DNA of 64,000 bases. Source: Chryseobacterium sp. SSA4.19. Its GTDB lineage: Bacteria; Bacteroidota; Bacteroidia; Flavobacteriales; Weeksellaceae. Position 1 is the first letter of the stretch; each line of letters opens with the position of its first letter. Location of the stretch: positions 1-64,000 of the forward strand of contig NZ_JAKVIP010000025.1 in assembly GCF_022601875.1 (NCBI RefSeq). Reading direction: 5' to 3'. Below are positions 56,422 through 64,000 of the stretch, piece by piece. A model generated the notes under the pieces. That model did not search any database and had not been told where the DNA came from. It saw nothing but the letters and a program-made list of their open reading frames with translations. The position numbers were made by a program, and so were the translations under genes.

Positions 56422-56704
56422 TTTTAAAATAGTATTCATTATAAATATTGTAAGCGCAGAACTCCTCATTTCAAAATATAATTTAAATTAGCTGTTTAAA
56501 GCCATCCCGTTGTTATTAAGCGATGAAATCTCTGGCTGACTGTTCAGGCAAAAAAAAGTAAATCAAGAAAACTTTTTTAGAAAAAATTTTAAATTTGATG
56601 TAGATCAGATTCAAATAGACTTGTTTGCAAAATTCCTTTCGAAACATGATTAACTATGATATGTTCTATAAAAACCTTTCCTATTTTTATAGTGTAAATA
56701 AAAC

Positions 56705-57292
56705 ATGAAGAACATCGAAGCAAAAATAGAAGAAGCATTCAGGGAGACTTTCCTCCTTCCGAGAGAAATGACAATCACCGGTTTCCTGGCGGATGTCTTA
56801 AGTTCAAAATACAAGTTCCGGGAAGATGACCGTAAAATCGAGGTCATCAGTGTGTATTATTATGCTCAAAGCCCTGTGAGCATTTTATTCGCCCTGCCAA
56901 ATTACGAATATTATTCTCCCGACAAAACAGCCTATATGGATGAACTGAATTTAAAGGAGCATGGGTTTGAAGACTACACCTATACCGATGTTCAGGAATT
57001 ATGCAAAAAGGTTTTGGATGAAAACCATGTCCATTATGAAACCTACCTGGACGAAAATGACCTGCCGGATCTGTCTCATTTTTTGGAAAGTCAATCCGGC
57101 ATTGAAATCAGTTTCTTATCAACATACTGGAAAAAAGCCAAAGAACAGGTGCATTCCAAGACACTCGGATTTTTAGAATCTTCAGATGGTGCAGGAGGAA
57201 TATATGATTTAGATAACAGCTATCAGCTCCCTTTTGAGATTGAACTTGATGAATACCTGCGGTCTCACGGTTTTAATTTTGAAAAGGAATAA
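56705..57292 (+). CDS. Hypothetical cytosolic protein in the immunity-like run
   Basis: A 195-residue acidic protein with no signal peptide. It has a helical start (EAKIEEAFRETFLLPREM), a beta-rich middle (KIEVISVYYYAQSPVSILF) and a helical end. I do not recognise the family. The size, charge and position between SUFU and SMI1/KNR4 genes fit an immunity protein, but this is guilt by association. A perfect -7 box TAAATTTG (56590-56597) lies 107 nt upstream. Confidence 0.65.
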   Translation: MKNIEAKIEEAFRETFLLPREMTITGFLADVLSSKYKFREDDRKIEVISVYYYAQSPVSILFALPNYEYYSPDKTAYMDELNLKEHGFEDYTYTDVQELCKKVLDENHVHYETYLDENDLPDLSHFLESQSGIEISFLSTYWKKAKEQVHSKTLGFLESSDGAGGIYDLDNSYQLPFEIELDEYLRSHGFNFEKE

Positions 57293-57333
57293 TAAATGTA
57301 ATACCACAAAAATCCGTAATTTTAAAATAAAAA

Positions 57334-57939
57334 ATGAATCCTATCGCACAACAATATATAGCGGGACTGAAAAAAGCATATTATGAAAATAATGGAAAAG
57401 AAATCTGGGAGCATTTTGAAAAGATAAAACATGGTCTTACTGAAGCCAACATTGAAAAACTCACAGAACTCTATCCTGACATTCCCGATGCTCTGATCAG
57501 TCTATTAAATTATGTGGACGGCACGTACTGGAGAGAATATGAAGGCGAAAAAATTGCTTTCTATCTTCTCGGCTCTGATATGGAAGAATATCCTTATTAC
57601 CTCTTATCTTCCGGAGAAATGATTGAAAACCGTGACGCAGCCGTTAAATCTTATTCGGATTATATTGAACGGGAATATGAAGAAGTGGAAATTGACGAAA
57701 AAATTACCGATACAGCTAAAGACCTGAAATGGCTTCACTTTTCAGACTGTATGAACAATGGCGGGACCTCACAGCTGTTCATTGATTTCAGTCCGTCAGC
57801 AAAAGGGATAAAAGGACAGATTGTAAGATTCCTGCATGACCCGGATGAATTAATTGTAATTGCCGACAGCTTTGAAGAGTATTTAGAGACGATGATGGAT
57901 AAAGAGTATGATTTTATTCAAGAAGATATGCTGGAATAA
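57334..57939 (+). CDS. SMI1/KNR4 (SUKH) family protein, probable immunity protein
   Basis: A 201-residue acidic protein with the SUKH pattern: the helix EANIEKLTELYPDIPDALISLL, then YVDGTYWREYEGEKIAFYLLG, and a later WLHFSDCMNNGGTSQLFIDF that matches the family's G(G/D)xxFxID strand. The SUKH superfamily is the commonest immunity class of bacterial polymorphic toxins. It starts 41 nt after the unknown gene, so those two may share a transcript. No cognate toxin is present. Confidence 0.85.
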   Translation: MNPIAQQYIAGLKKAYYENNGKEIWEHFEKIKHGLTEANIEKLTELYPDIPDALISLLNYVDGTYWREYEGEKIAFYLLGSDMEEYPYYLLSSGEMIENRDAAVKSYSDYIEREYEEVEIDEKITDTAKDLKWLHFSDCMNNGGTSQLFIDFSPSAKGIKGQIVRFLHDPDELIVIADSFEEYLETMMDKEYDFIQEDMLE

Positions 57940-58069
57940 AAACAGAATCACCCTTCAATAATGAATGAGGCTTTACATCCCACAGCTTTTATATCGAAAA
58001 ATGTTTTTTTATTCGTTATTTGTTAAAATACCCTATACATTTTATTATAATACCGTAAAATAATTAGAG

Positions 58070-58669
58070 ATGGATCTTAAAAATATCGCTGAAAAAATAA
58101 TCAGTCTGAAAAATGCAGACCTCGAACTCAGGGACCGACTTGCAAAGGACGGGCAGCTTGGAGAAGGCTACAATGAAGACATGAAGAACCTTCATACCAG
58201 GAATGCAGAAAAATTAGAGAAAATCATCGATCAGATCGGCTACCCTACTGCTGATAAACTAGGTAAAGAAGCCAGTGAAGCGGCCTGGCTGGTTATACAG
58301 CATTCTATAAATCATCCTGGTTTCATGAAAAAATGCATGAGGCTGCTGGAAGCTGCAGCCCATGAGAATGAATCTGAAAAAATCCATTTAGCCTATCTTA
58401 CTGACAGAATAGCAGTATTTGAAGATAAACCTCAACGGTACGGTACTCAGTTTGACTGGGATGAAAACGGAATGTTAAGCCCAAACTTTTACGACAGCCT
58501 AAGCGAAGTAAATGAAAACAGAAAGTCTCTCGGGCTGAACCTTCTTGAAGAACAGATATCAATCATAAGAACCCATGCACAAAATGAAAACCAACAGCCT
58601 CCGAAAGATCCTTTAAAAAGAAAACAGGAATTGGAGGCATGGAAAAAAGCTGTTGGCTGGATTAAATAA
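58070..58669 (+). CDS. DUF6624 domain protein
   Basis: A 199-residue soluble protein. It has the DUF6624 layout: a helical start, then IIDQIGYPTADKLGKEASEAAWLVIQHS with the conserved GxP and AAWLxxQH, then MRLLEAAAHENE and YLTDRIAVFEDKPQRYGTQF. The function is unknown. It ends the run of immunity-like genes and may have the same role, but there is no direct support. Confidence 0.82.
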   Translation: MDLKNIAEKIISLKNADLELRDRLAKDGQLGEGYNEDMKNLHTRNAEKLEKIIDQIGYPTADKLGKEASEAAWLVIQHSINHPGFMKKCMRLLEAAAHENESEKIHLAYLTDRIAVFEDKPQRYGTQFDWDENGMLSPNFYDSLSEVNENRKSLGLNLLEEQISIIRTHAQNENQQPPKDPLKRKQELEAWKKAVGWIK

Positions 58670-58848
58670 TTTTCCCTCACTTGACTACTCAAAAAATATA
58701 AATAAAACTGATATTGTTTACACTAATACTCTTATACTTATTTAGAATACGGTAAAATACTATTCATATATAATTAATGATGAAGATTTAATAATTTGCC
58801 TGATTTTTGCTTTCACCGATATATTACTAATCCATACATTATATAATC

Positions 58849-59598
58849 ATGAAAAAATACTCTATTTTACTTCTGTGTTTAATTTTTTCAGCTATGCATG
58901 CACAGGAAACAGCTGCTCTCTCTTCAGAAAAAATGAATATTATCAAGACCAATGTTACGGCATATGCATTCCGGAATATTAATCTTTCTTATGAAAGGGC
59001 TTTTACCCATTGGTTCTCTGTAAACATGGGTTTTGGTGCAATCCCTGAAGGCAAAGTCCCTTTTATCGATTATTTTTTAAGCGATGAAGATGAAAGAAGA
59101 TTTCAGAATCTTGAAGCCAAGGTCTTTAATTTTACCATCGAGCCGCGTTTTTATCTGGGAACAGGATACGGAAAAGGGTTTTACATCGCCCCATATTACC
59201 GGTATTCCAAAATAACTTCCAATACTTTTGATTTTTATTACGATTATACATTCAGCGGAACCACTTTCCAGATCCCGCTGAAGGGCAATGGGAATGCCAA
59301 CGGCAACAGTGGCGGAGTAATGGTCGGCGTACAGTTTTTCCTTACGCCCAGCAAGAATTTAGTTCTTGACTTATGGATTGCCGGGGCTCATTACGGATCG
59401 GGGAAAGGAGATTTTACCATGACCAGTGATGTGGTGCTGACGCCGGAAATGCAGGCCCAGCTAAAAAGGGAAATAGAAGACCTTGACGTTCCTTACGTTA
59501 ATTATACTGTAGAAACCAATACCAATGGAGCCCGGGTTATTATTGACGGCCCGTGGATCGGCTTCAGAAGCGGATTATCATTGGGATATAGATTTTAA
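58849..59598 (+). CDS. Outer-membrane beta-barrel protein, DUF3575-like
   Basis: A 249-residue protein with a signal peptide (LLLCLIFSAMHAQ) and barrel strands: TNVTAYAFRNINLSYERAF, FTIEPRFYLG, GFYIAPYYRYSKI, and the end SGLSLGYRF. The NVTAYAFRNINLSYER start and the FxIxPRFYLG strand fit the DUF3575 group. Function unknown; probably an outer-membrane structural or receptor-like protein. It is followed by a terminator. Confidence 0.75.
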   Translation: MKKYSILLLCLIFSAMHAQETAALSSEKMNIIKTNVTAYAFRNINLSYERAFTHWFSVNMGFGAIPEGKVPFIDYFLSDEDERRFQNLEAKVFNFTIEPRFYLGTGYGKGFYIAPYYRYSKITSNTFDFYYDYTFSGTTFQIPLKGNGNANGNSGGVMVGVQFFLTPSKNLVLDLWIAGAHYGSGKGDFTMTSDVVLTPEMQAQLKREIEDLDVPYVNYTVETNTNGARVIIDGPWIGFRSGLSLGYRF

Positions 59599-59621
59599 GA
59601 AATTTTATTTGAATATTTTAG

Positions 59622-59650
59622 AAACCGTTTTATCTTAGAGCGGTTTTATT
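59622..59650 (+). terminator. Terminator of the DUF3575-like gene
   Basis: AAACCG and CGGTTT close a stem that carries on through T-G and T-A pairs, followed by a T-rich tract. Confidence 0.75.
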
Positions 59651-59719
59651 TTTATGAAATAATTTTTTAGCAGAGAATAAGACCAACCTGTTTTAATACA
59701 AAAGAAACATCCTTCCTCT

Positions 59720-61012
59720 ATGAATCCATCGCACATTACCACTGCCCAAAGAATCAAAGCTATTATAGGCGGTTCCATAGGAAATCTGGTAGAATGGTAT
59801 GACTGGTATGCCTATGCCGCTTTTGCTATTTATTTTTCGAATTCGTTTTTTCCGGATTCGGATATGACGGCACAGCTTCTGAATACGGCAGGCATTTTCG
59901 CAGTCGGTTTTCTGATGCGTCCGGTTGGAGGATGGCTCTTCGGAAGTATTGCAGACCGGATCGGAAGAAAAAGAGCAATGACACTCTCTGTTTTGCTGAT
60001 GTCTTTTGGATCTTTATTAATTGCTCTGACGCCTACTTATAAAACGATCGGTATTTTAGCACCCTTATTACTCCTGATCGCAAGGTTACTTCAAGGCTTG
60101 AGTGTTGGTGGAGAATATGGTGTATCAGCCACTTACCTCAGCGAAATGGCAACTTCGGAACGGAGAGGGTTTTATTCCAGCTTTCAGTATGTTACTTTAA
60201 TTGGCGGACAGCTGATCGCTTTGGGCATCCAGCTGGTTTTGCAAAAACTGCTGTTAACCGAAACCCAGCTGGAAAATTGGGGTTGGAGAATCCCTTTTGC
60301 CATCGGGGCTTTGCTGTCTGTGATTGCTTTATATTTAAGAACCAACCTGCATGAAACAGATGCATTTGAAAATAAAAAAAAGAGTCATGAAAATAAAAAA
60401 GGGACTGTCAGGGAACTGCTGAAACACCCGAATGCTCTTTTAACTGTTGTTGGGCTTACATTGGGAGGGACACTGGCCTTTTATACGTATACCACGTACA
60501 TGCAGAAATTCCTGGTCAATACCGTACATCTTACCAAAGAAGAATCTACCTTAATTTCTTTTATTTCCCTTTTTATTTTCGCCTGCCTGCAGCCTGCTTT
60601 CGGAGCGTTGTCTGATAAGATAGGAAGAAGGCCTTTACTTTTAAGCTTCGGAGTACTGGGAACGGTTTTCACCTATCCCCTTCTGGATGCTTTAAGCACA
60701 ACCACTTCTATGTGGAGTGCATTTTTCTTGCTGATGGCCGGTTTGATTATTGTAAGTGGGTATACTTCGATCAACGCGGTTGTAAAAGCAGAACTTTTCC
60801 CTTCTGAAGTGAGAGCGTTAGGTGTAGGATTGCCTTACGCCCTTACGGTTGCTATCTTTGGCGGAACAGCAGAATACCTCGCACTCTGGTTTAAGCAGCA
60901 GCATGTGGAACATTATTTTTACTGGTATATTACAGGCTGTATTTTCTTTTCATTTATGGTGTACGTACGGATGAAGGATACCAAGAATAATTCTGCTCTG
61001 GATAGAGATTAA
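59720..61012 (+). CDS. MFS transporter, metabolite:H+ symporter (MHS) type
   Basis: A 430-residue protein with 12 membrane helices and the MHS marks: IGNLVEWYDWYAYA at the start (about 19-32), FLMRPVGGWLFGSIADRIGRKRA (motif A with the DRxGRK loop), RLLQGLSVGGEYG, and the second-half repeat DKIGRRP. The MHS family takes up organic acids or osmolytes (alpha-ketoglutarate, proline/betaine, citrate, shikimate) with protons. The substrate cannot be read from the sequence. Monocistronic. Confidence 0.9.
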   Translation: MNPSHITTAQRIKAIIGGSIGNLVEWYDWYAYAAFAIYFSNSFFPDSDMTAQLLNTAGIFAVGFLMRPVGGWLFGSIADRIGRKRAMTLSVLLMSFGSLLIALTPTYKTIGILAPLLLLIARLLQGLSVGGEYGVSATYLSEMATSERRGFYSSFQYVTLIGGQLIALGIQLVLQKLLLTETQLENWGWRIPFAIGALLSVIALYLRTNLHETDAFENKKKSHENKKGTVRELLKHPNALLTVVGLTLGGTLAFYTYTTYMQKFLVNTVHLTKEESTLISFISLFIFACLQPAFGALSDKIGRRPLLLSFGVLGTVFTYPLLDALSTTTSMWSAFFLLMAGLIIVSGYTSINAVVKAELFPSEVRALGVGLPYALTVAIFGGTAEYLALWFKQQHVEHYFYWYITGCIFFSFMVYVRMKDTKNNSALDRD

Positions 61013-61027
61013 TAAAGGTATACAAAA

Positions 61028-61059
61028 AACGGGCGGCTCAGATTCTCTGAGCCGCCGTT
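61028..61059. terminator. Strong bidirectional terminator
   Basis: GGCGGCTCAGA (61032-61042) and TCTGAGCCGCC (61046-61056) form a perfect 11-bp stem with loop TTC, extended by outer A-T pairs. It lies between two converging genes. Confidence 0.92.
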
Positions 61060-61066
61060 CTATTTT

Positions 61067-61279
61067 TTAATGATAGGCTTGTTTGAATTTTGCCAGAATA
61101 TTGTCCAGATTATGTCTCTGCACATATACACTCTTCACATCTTCATATCTTGGCGACTTATAGAAAACTTCATGGAAATCCATGCTTCCGTTTCCTACCT
61201 TCACCACCTTCTGTACCTCGATATTTAACTTTCCGAGTTCTTCTTTAAAAACCTGAAATTCATCTTGTATATTCTTCAT
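61067..61279 (-). CDS. Small hypothetical protein, 70 aa
   Basis: A 70-residue soluble protein, charged and probably helix-strand-helix (EFQVFKEELGKLNIEV, then the strand segment DVKSVYVQRHN). It has a clean ATG, its own terminator at 61028-61059, and no overlap with other genes. I do not recognise a family. Confidence 0.6.
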   Translation of the reverse strand: MKNIQDEFQVFKEELGKLNIEVQKVVKVGNGSMDFHEVFYKSPRYEDVKSVYVQRHNLDNILAKFKQAYH

Positions 61280-61614
61280 CTATATTTTTGGATTTTAATT
61301 GAAAATTACTATATACTATCAAACACCTTACCAATTTTCATCGGATTCGCTGAATTTAACATTAAAGATAGTGAATTTATGAATACAAATAATACATTAT
61401 GTTAACATTTTATTAAAATATATTAAAATAAAACATTAATTCCACAACACAACTGCAGTTTGATTAAATTTATTGTTTAACGAAAAAATTTAAACACTTA
61501 TACTCAACTCTCTACAAAGGGAATATTAATCATGGATCTCTGAGATTTTACTATTAAAAAATCAAATATTCTGTAACAAAATTTACCGGAACATTACTTA
61601 TTGCAAAATTTAAT
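61280..61614. other. AT-rich gap between diverging genes
   Basis: About 335 nt with no coding frame. It has a tandem 10-mer (TATTAAAATA twice, 61411-61430) and a -7-like TATCTTTA on the minus strand near 61366 for the 70-aa gene. Nothing more can be assigned. Confidence 0.5.
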
Positions 61615-62514
61615 TTGAAATACATACTCGCAAGCCTAAAAAGTGATTTCTTTAACCTCCTGCAGTTTATTAAAAAGCCTGATGATATTCAGATACAACT
61701 TTCTGATAAGCAGAAGTGTTTACTGATTTTTAATTTATTACTTGTTGAAATTATATTTTTAATACTTTTTGTAGCTCCTGCAGATTATTTTGTACGCAAA
61801 TGTATTTCAGTAAAAACGTCTGATGCTTTTAAAAACCTGGGTTTATCAGAAATGATATTTCTGGCTGTGATTGCTGCGCCAGCCATTGAGGAACTTGTAT
61901 TCAGATACGCTTTACGATACAACAGATTATTTTCAAAGTATATCAGCCGAAACAACTGGAATAAGATTTTCCCGTATATGGTATATATTTCATGTGTCAT
62001 TTTCGGATTTATACATCTTGACAATTATATCCACGACTCTTGGATGTTTTACGTTCTCTCTCCTCTTATTATTTTGTCTCAGCTATCAGGCGGCCTTCTA
62101 CTCAGCTATATCAGGGTAAGATTGAATATCTTTTACAGTATCATCTATCATGCCCTTTGGAACGGTTTATTCGGAATTGTTCTTCCATTTGTGATGTTGC
62201 TTTTTAACAACCCATATATCGATAAAAGCAGAAACTATGATCTGAAAATAGATGAACAGGCATTTTTTAATTCTGATCAACCGACATCCTTAAAAATTGA
62301 TCATATCAATAATACGATATACCGTATTGAGGCCAGACAGCTCCAACTGCAGGACCTGGCTGATCATATTTATGGAAAAGACCAACTCATAACAGATGAA
62401 GCTTTGATTAACATCAGCTTTACTTCGAAAAAGGGAATATCCGAAGAAGAATTCCGGAACATCTTGAAAAAGAAATACGAAATAGAACAAAAAAACAGGG
62501 TTAAAACCGATTGA
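61615..62514 (+). CDS. CPBP family intramembrane metalloprotease
   Basis: A 299-residue membrane protein with the CPBP (CAAX protease and bacteriocin-processing) motifs: EELVFR with Glu92-Glu93 and Arg97, FIHLDN with His134, and HALWNG with His179 and Asn183. These residues bind the metal within the membrane. Roles in the family include protein maturation and bacteriocin immunity. The frame starts with TTG at 61615; the next Met is at residue 80, too late. A soluble tail follows the helices. The stop codon sits inside the loop of a terminator. Confidence 0.85.
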   Translation: MKYILASLKSDFFNLLQFIKKPDDIQIQLSDKQKCLLIFNLLLVEIIFLILFVAPADYFVRKCISVKTSDAFKNLGLSEMIFLAVIAAPAIEELVFRYALRYNRLFSKYISRNNWNKIFPYMVYISCVIFGFIHLDNYIHDSWMFYVLSPLIILSQLSGGLLLSYIRVRLNIFYSIIYHALWNGLFGIVLPFVMLLFNNPYIDKSRNYDLKIDEQAFFNSDQPTSLKIDHINNTIYRIEARQLQLQDLADHIYGKDQLITDEALINISFTSKKGISEEEFRNILKKKYEIEQKNRVKTD

Positions 62515-62525
62515 TTTTAACCCTG
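62496..62525. terminator. Bidirectional terminator overlapping the CPBP stop codon
   Basis: CAGGGTTAAAA (62496-62506) and TTTTAACCCTG (62515-62525) form a perfect 11-bp stem. The CPBP stop codon TGA is in its 8-nt loop. On the minus strand a T7 run follows, so it also ends the ABC transporter transcript. Confidence 0.9.
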
Positions 62526-62546
62526 CTTTATATTTAAAAACGGAAT

Positions 62547-64000
62547 TTAAGACTTCTGACTTTCCTCTTCTTCCAGCTCTACTTCATGTTTTAGCTGAGC
62601 TTTGTAAAGAGTGGCATAGTAGCCGTTTTTATCCAAAAGCTCCAGATGTTTCCCTTCCTCCACAATTTTCCCATGTTCCATCACGATAATCTTATCTGCT
62701 TTTTCAATGGTTGACAGACGGTGAGCGATAATAATCGAAGTTCTGTTCCGGGTAATTTTTTCGGTGGCCCGCTGGATCAGCTTTTCACTTTCATGGTCAA
62801 TGGAAGAAGTCGCTTCATCCAGAATCAAAATCTTGGGATCCGATAAATAAGCTCTTAAAAATGACAGCAATTGTCTCTGCCCGAGAGAAATGGAAGAACC
62901 TCTTTCACTCACCACATAATCATATCCGCCCGGAAGCTGCTCAATGAACCGATCCACTTCAATCTGTCTGGCTCCCTCCTTTATTTTATCCAGAGTAATC
63001 GTTTCATCGCCAAAAGCCAGGTTTTCAAAAATACTTCCGTGAAAAAGGAATACATCCTGCAGAACAACCCCGATATGGCTTCTTAAACAATAAAGTTCAT
63101 AATCCTTAACGTCAACGTCATCGATTAAGATATTTCCTGCGTTAATGTCATACAATCGGGTGATCAGGCTGATGATGGTTGATTTTCCTGCCCCGGTAGC
63201 TCCCACGATAGCAACGGTTTCTCCGGGATTCACTTTGAAATCAATCCCTTTTAATACTTCCTGCTTTTCGTCATAGGCAAAATGTACATTCCTGAATTCT
63301 ATTTTCCCGTCAAAATGCTCTTTCTGTACCGTCCCGGTATTCGGCATTGAATTTTCTTCATCCATCAGGCCTAATACTCTTTCTGCACCTACAATACCCC
63401 GCTGGATATTATTGAACCTGTCGGCAATCTGCCTTAAAGGACGGATCAGCATCGAAATATACTGAATAAAAGCAATCACAACCCCTGCACTAATGGTAAT
63501 ATAGCCTCCGTAAAATAAGATGAATCCGATAAAAAGTGAAGAAATGAGTTCTACTACCGGAAAGAATAAAGAAAAGATAAAAACGGTTCTCAGCAATGCA
63601 TTTTTCAGGGTAATATTGATGTCATCAAATTTTTTAAATTCTGACTCCTGTCTGTTGAATACCTGAATGATCGGCATTCCGGCAAGCCTTTCCTGCACAA
63701 ATGAGTTTTGGTTGGAAGTCCAGTTTCTTTCATCTCCGAAAGCTTTTTTCAGCCTTTTCTGGAAAAATCTTGTAATGACAACCATTAAAGGTAAAATTGC
63801 CAGTGTAATGTAGCTGAGATGCACATTGGTACTGAACATCATCACCAGGACAAAAGCGATCCTCAGAACATCTCCGAATACCATCAGGAAGCCATCCGTA
63901 TACACAGTGGCAATAGTCTCCACATCTCCGACTGCCCGGGTCACCAGCTGACCGATCGGGGTTTTATCAAAGAATGACGTCTTAAAGTAAATCAGCTTAT
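62547..64000 (-). CDS. ABC exporter, membrane-ATPase half transporter (5' end outside window)
   Basis: The gene enters from the right edge: an in-frame reading with no stop continues to base 64000 (KTSFFDKTPIGQLVTRAVG before the first possible GTG start), so the first part is missing. What is seen is the end of the membrane domain with about four helices and a complete ATPase: Walker A GATGAGKST, signature SLGQRQ, Walker B ILILDEATSSID, and the switch His in IIAHRLSTIEKAD. The type is the MsbA/MdlB-like exporter of lipids or drugs, acting at the inner membrane. Confidence 0.93.
   Translation of the reverse strand, partial: KLIYFKTSFFDKTPIGQLVTRAVGDVETIATVYTDGFLMVFGDVLRIAFVLVMMFSTNVHLSYITLAILPLMVVITRFFQKRLKKAFGDERNWTSNQNSFVQERLAGMPIIQVFNRQESEFKKFDDINITLKNALLRTVFIFSLFFPVVELISSLFIGFILFYGGYITISAGVVIAFIQYISMLIRPLRQIADRFNNIQRGIVGAERVLGLMDEENSMPNTGTVQKEHFDGKIEFRNVHFAYDEKQEVLKGIDFKVNPGETVAIVGATGAGKSTIISLITRLYDINAGNILIDDVDVKDYELYCLRSHIGVVLQDVFLFHGSIFENLAFGDETITLDKIKEGARQIEVDRFIEQLPGGYDYVVSERGSSISLGQRQLLSFLRAYLSDPKILILDEATSSIDHESEKLIQRATEKITRNRTSIIIAHRLSTIEKADKIIVMEHGKIVEEGKHLELLDKNGYYATLYKAQLKHEVELEEEESQKS

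Noticed and set aside
61411-61430. Tandem TATTAAAATA as an origin or CRISPR-like repeat
   Set aside because: Only two short units in very AT-rich DNA; no spacers or cas genes.

Overview
The window looks like chromosomal DNA of a Flavobacteriia bacterium, most likely Chryseobacterium or a close Weeksellaceae relative. This is inferred from a fused CcoN-CcoO oxidase subunit, a lipoprotein TamA homologue (TamL) after TamB, two SusC/SusD pairs, a type IX secretion (T9SS) sorting tail, AT-rich gaps, and promoters of the Bacteroidota type (TTG, 17-23 nt, TAnnTTTG) with no clear Shine-Dalgarno sites. No organism name can be proved from the sequence alone.

Layout. 1-5.7 kb: small housekeeping genes (hydrolase, alkyltransferase-like protein, deoxyhypusine-synthase-like enzyme, ArfB, MenE), a tRNA-Gln and a small regulator. 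5.9-9.1 kb: a two-gene cbb3 oxidase operon. 9.4-17.7 kb: TamB, TamL and a BrkB-type membrane protein. 17.8-29.4 kb: argS, then two SusD/SusC pairs on the minus strand. 29.5-38.4 kb: core genes (rnhB, yidC, pyrG, yceI, radA) and a tightly overlapped methyltransferase-VanW-AcpH run. 38.4-42.5 kb: a DUF6702 gene, a RelE/ParE-type toxin-antitoxin pair, a HupE/UreJ protein and an M1 peptidase.

42.6-54.1 kb is the accessory and decaying part. It holds a tandem paralogue pair whose first copy is frameshifted, groESL, a detached second copy of the last 65 codons of groEL, a lone AT-rich ATPase-Toprim (OLD-like) gene, two REP-like palindromes, a lipoprotein ending in a TonB-plug-like motif, and two more broken genes (one poly-A frameshift, one in-frame stop). 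54.3-58.7 kb carries a membrane protein and a run of immunity-like genes (SUFU, an unknown, SMI1/KNR4, DUF6624) with no toxin beside them. 58.8-64 kb: a beta-barrel protein, an MHS-type transporter, a CPBP protease and an ABC exporter cut by the right edge.

The strongest candidates for something new are the groEL 3'-end scar next to the OLD-like ATPase-nuclease, the orphan immunity array, the GC-rich structured element at 1.72-1.85 kb, and the plug-tailed lipoprotein. No CRISPR array, integrase, transposase, rRNA or prophage was seen.
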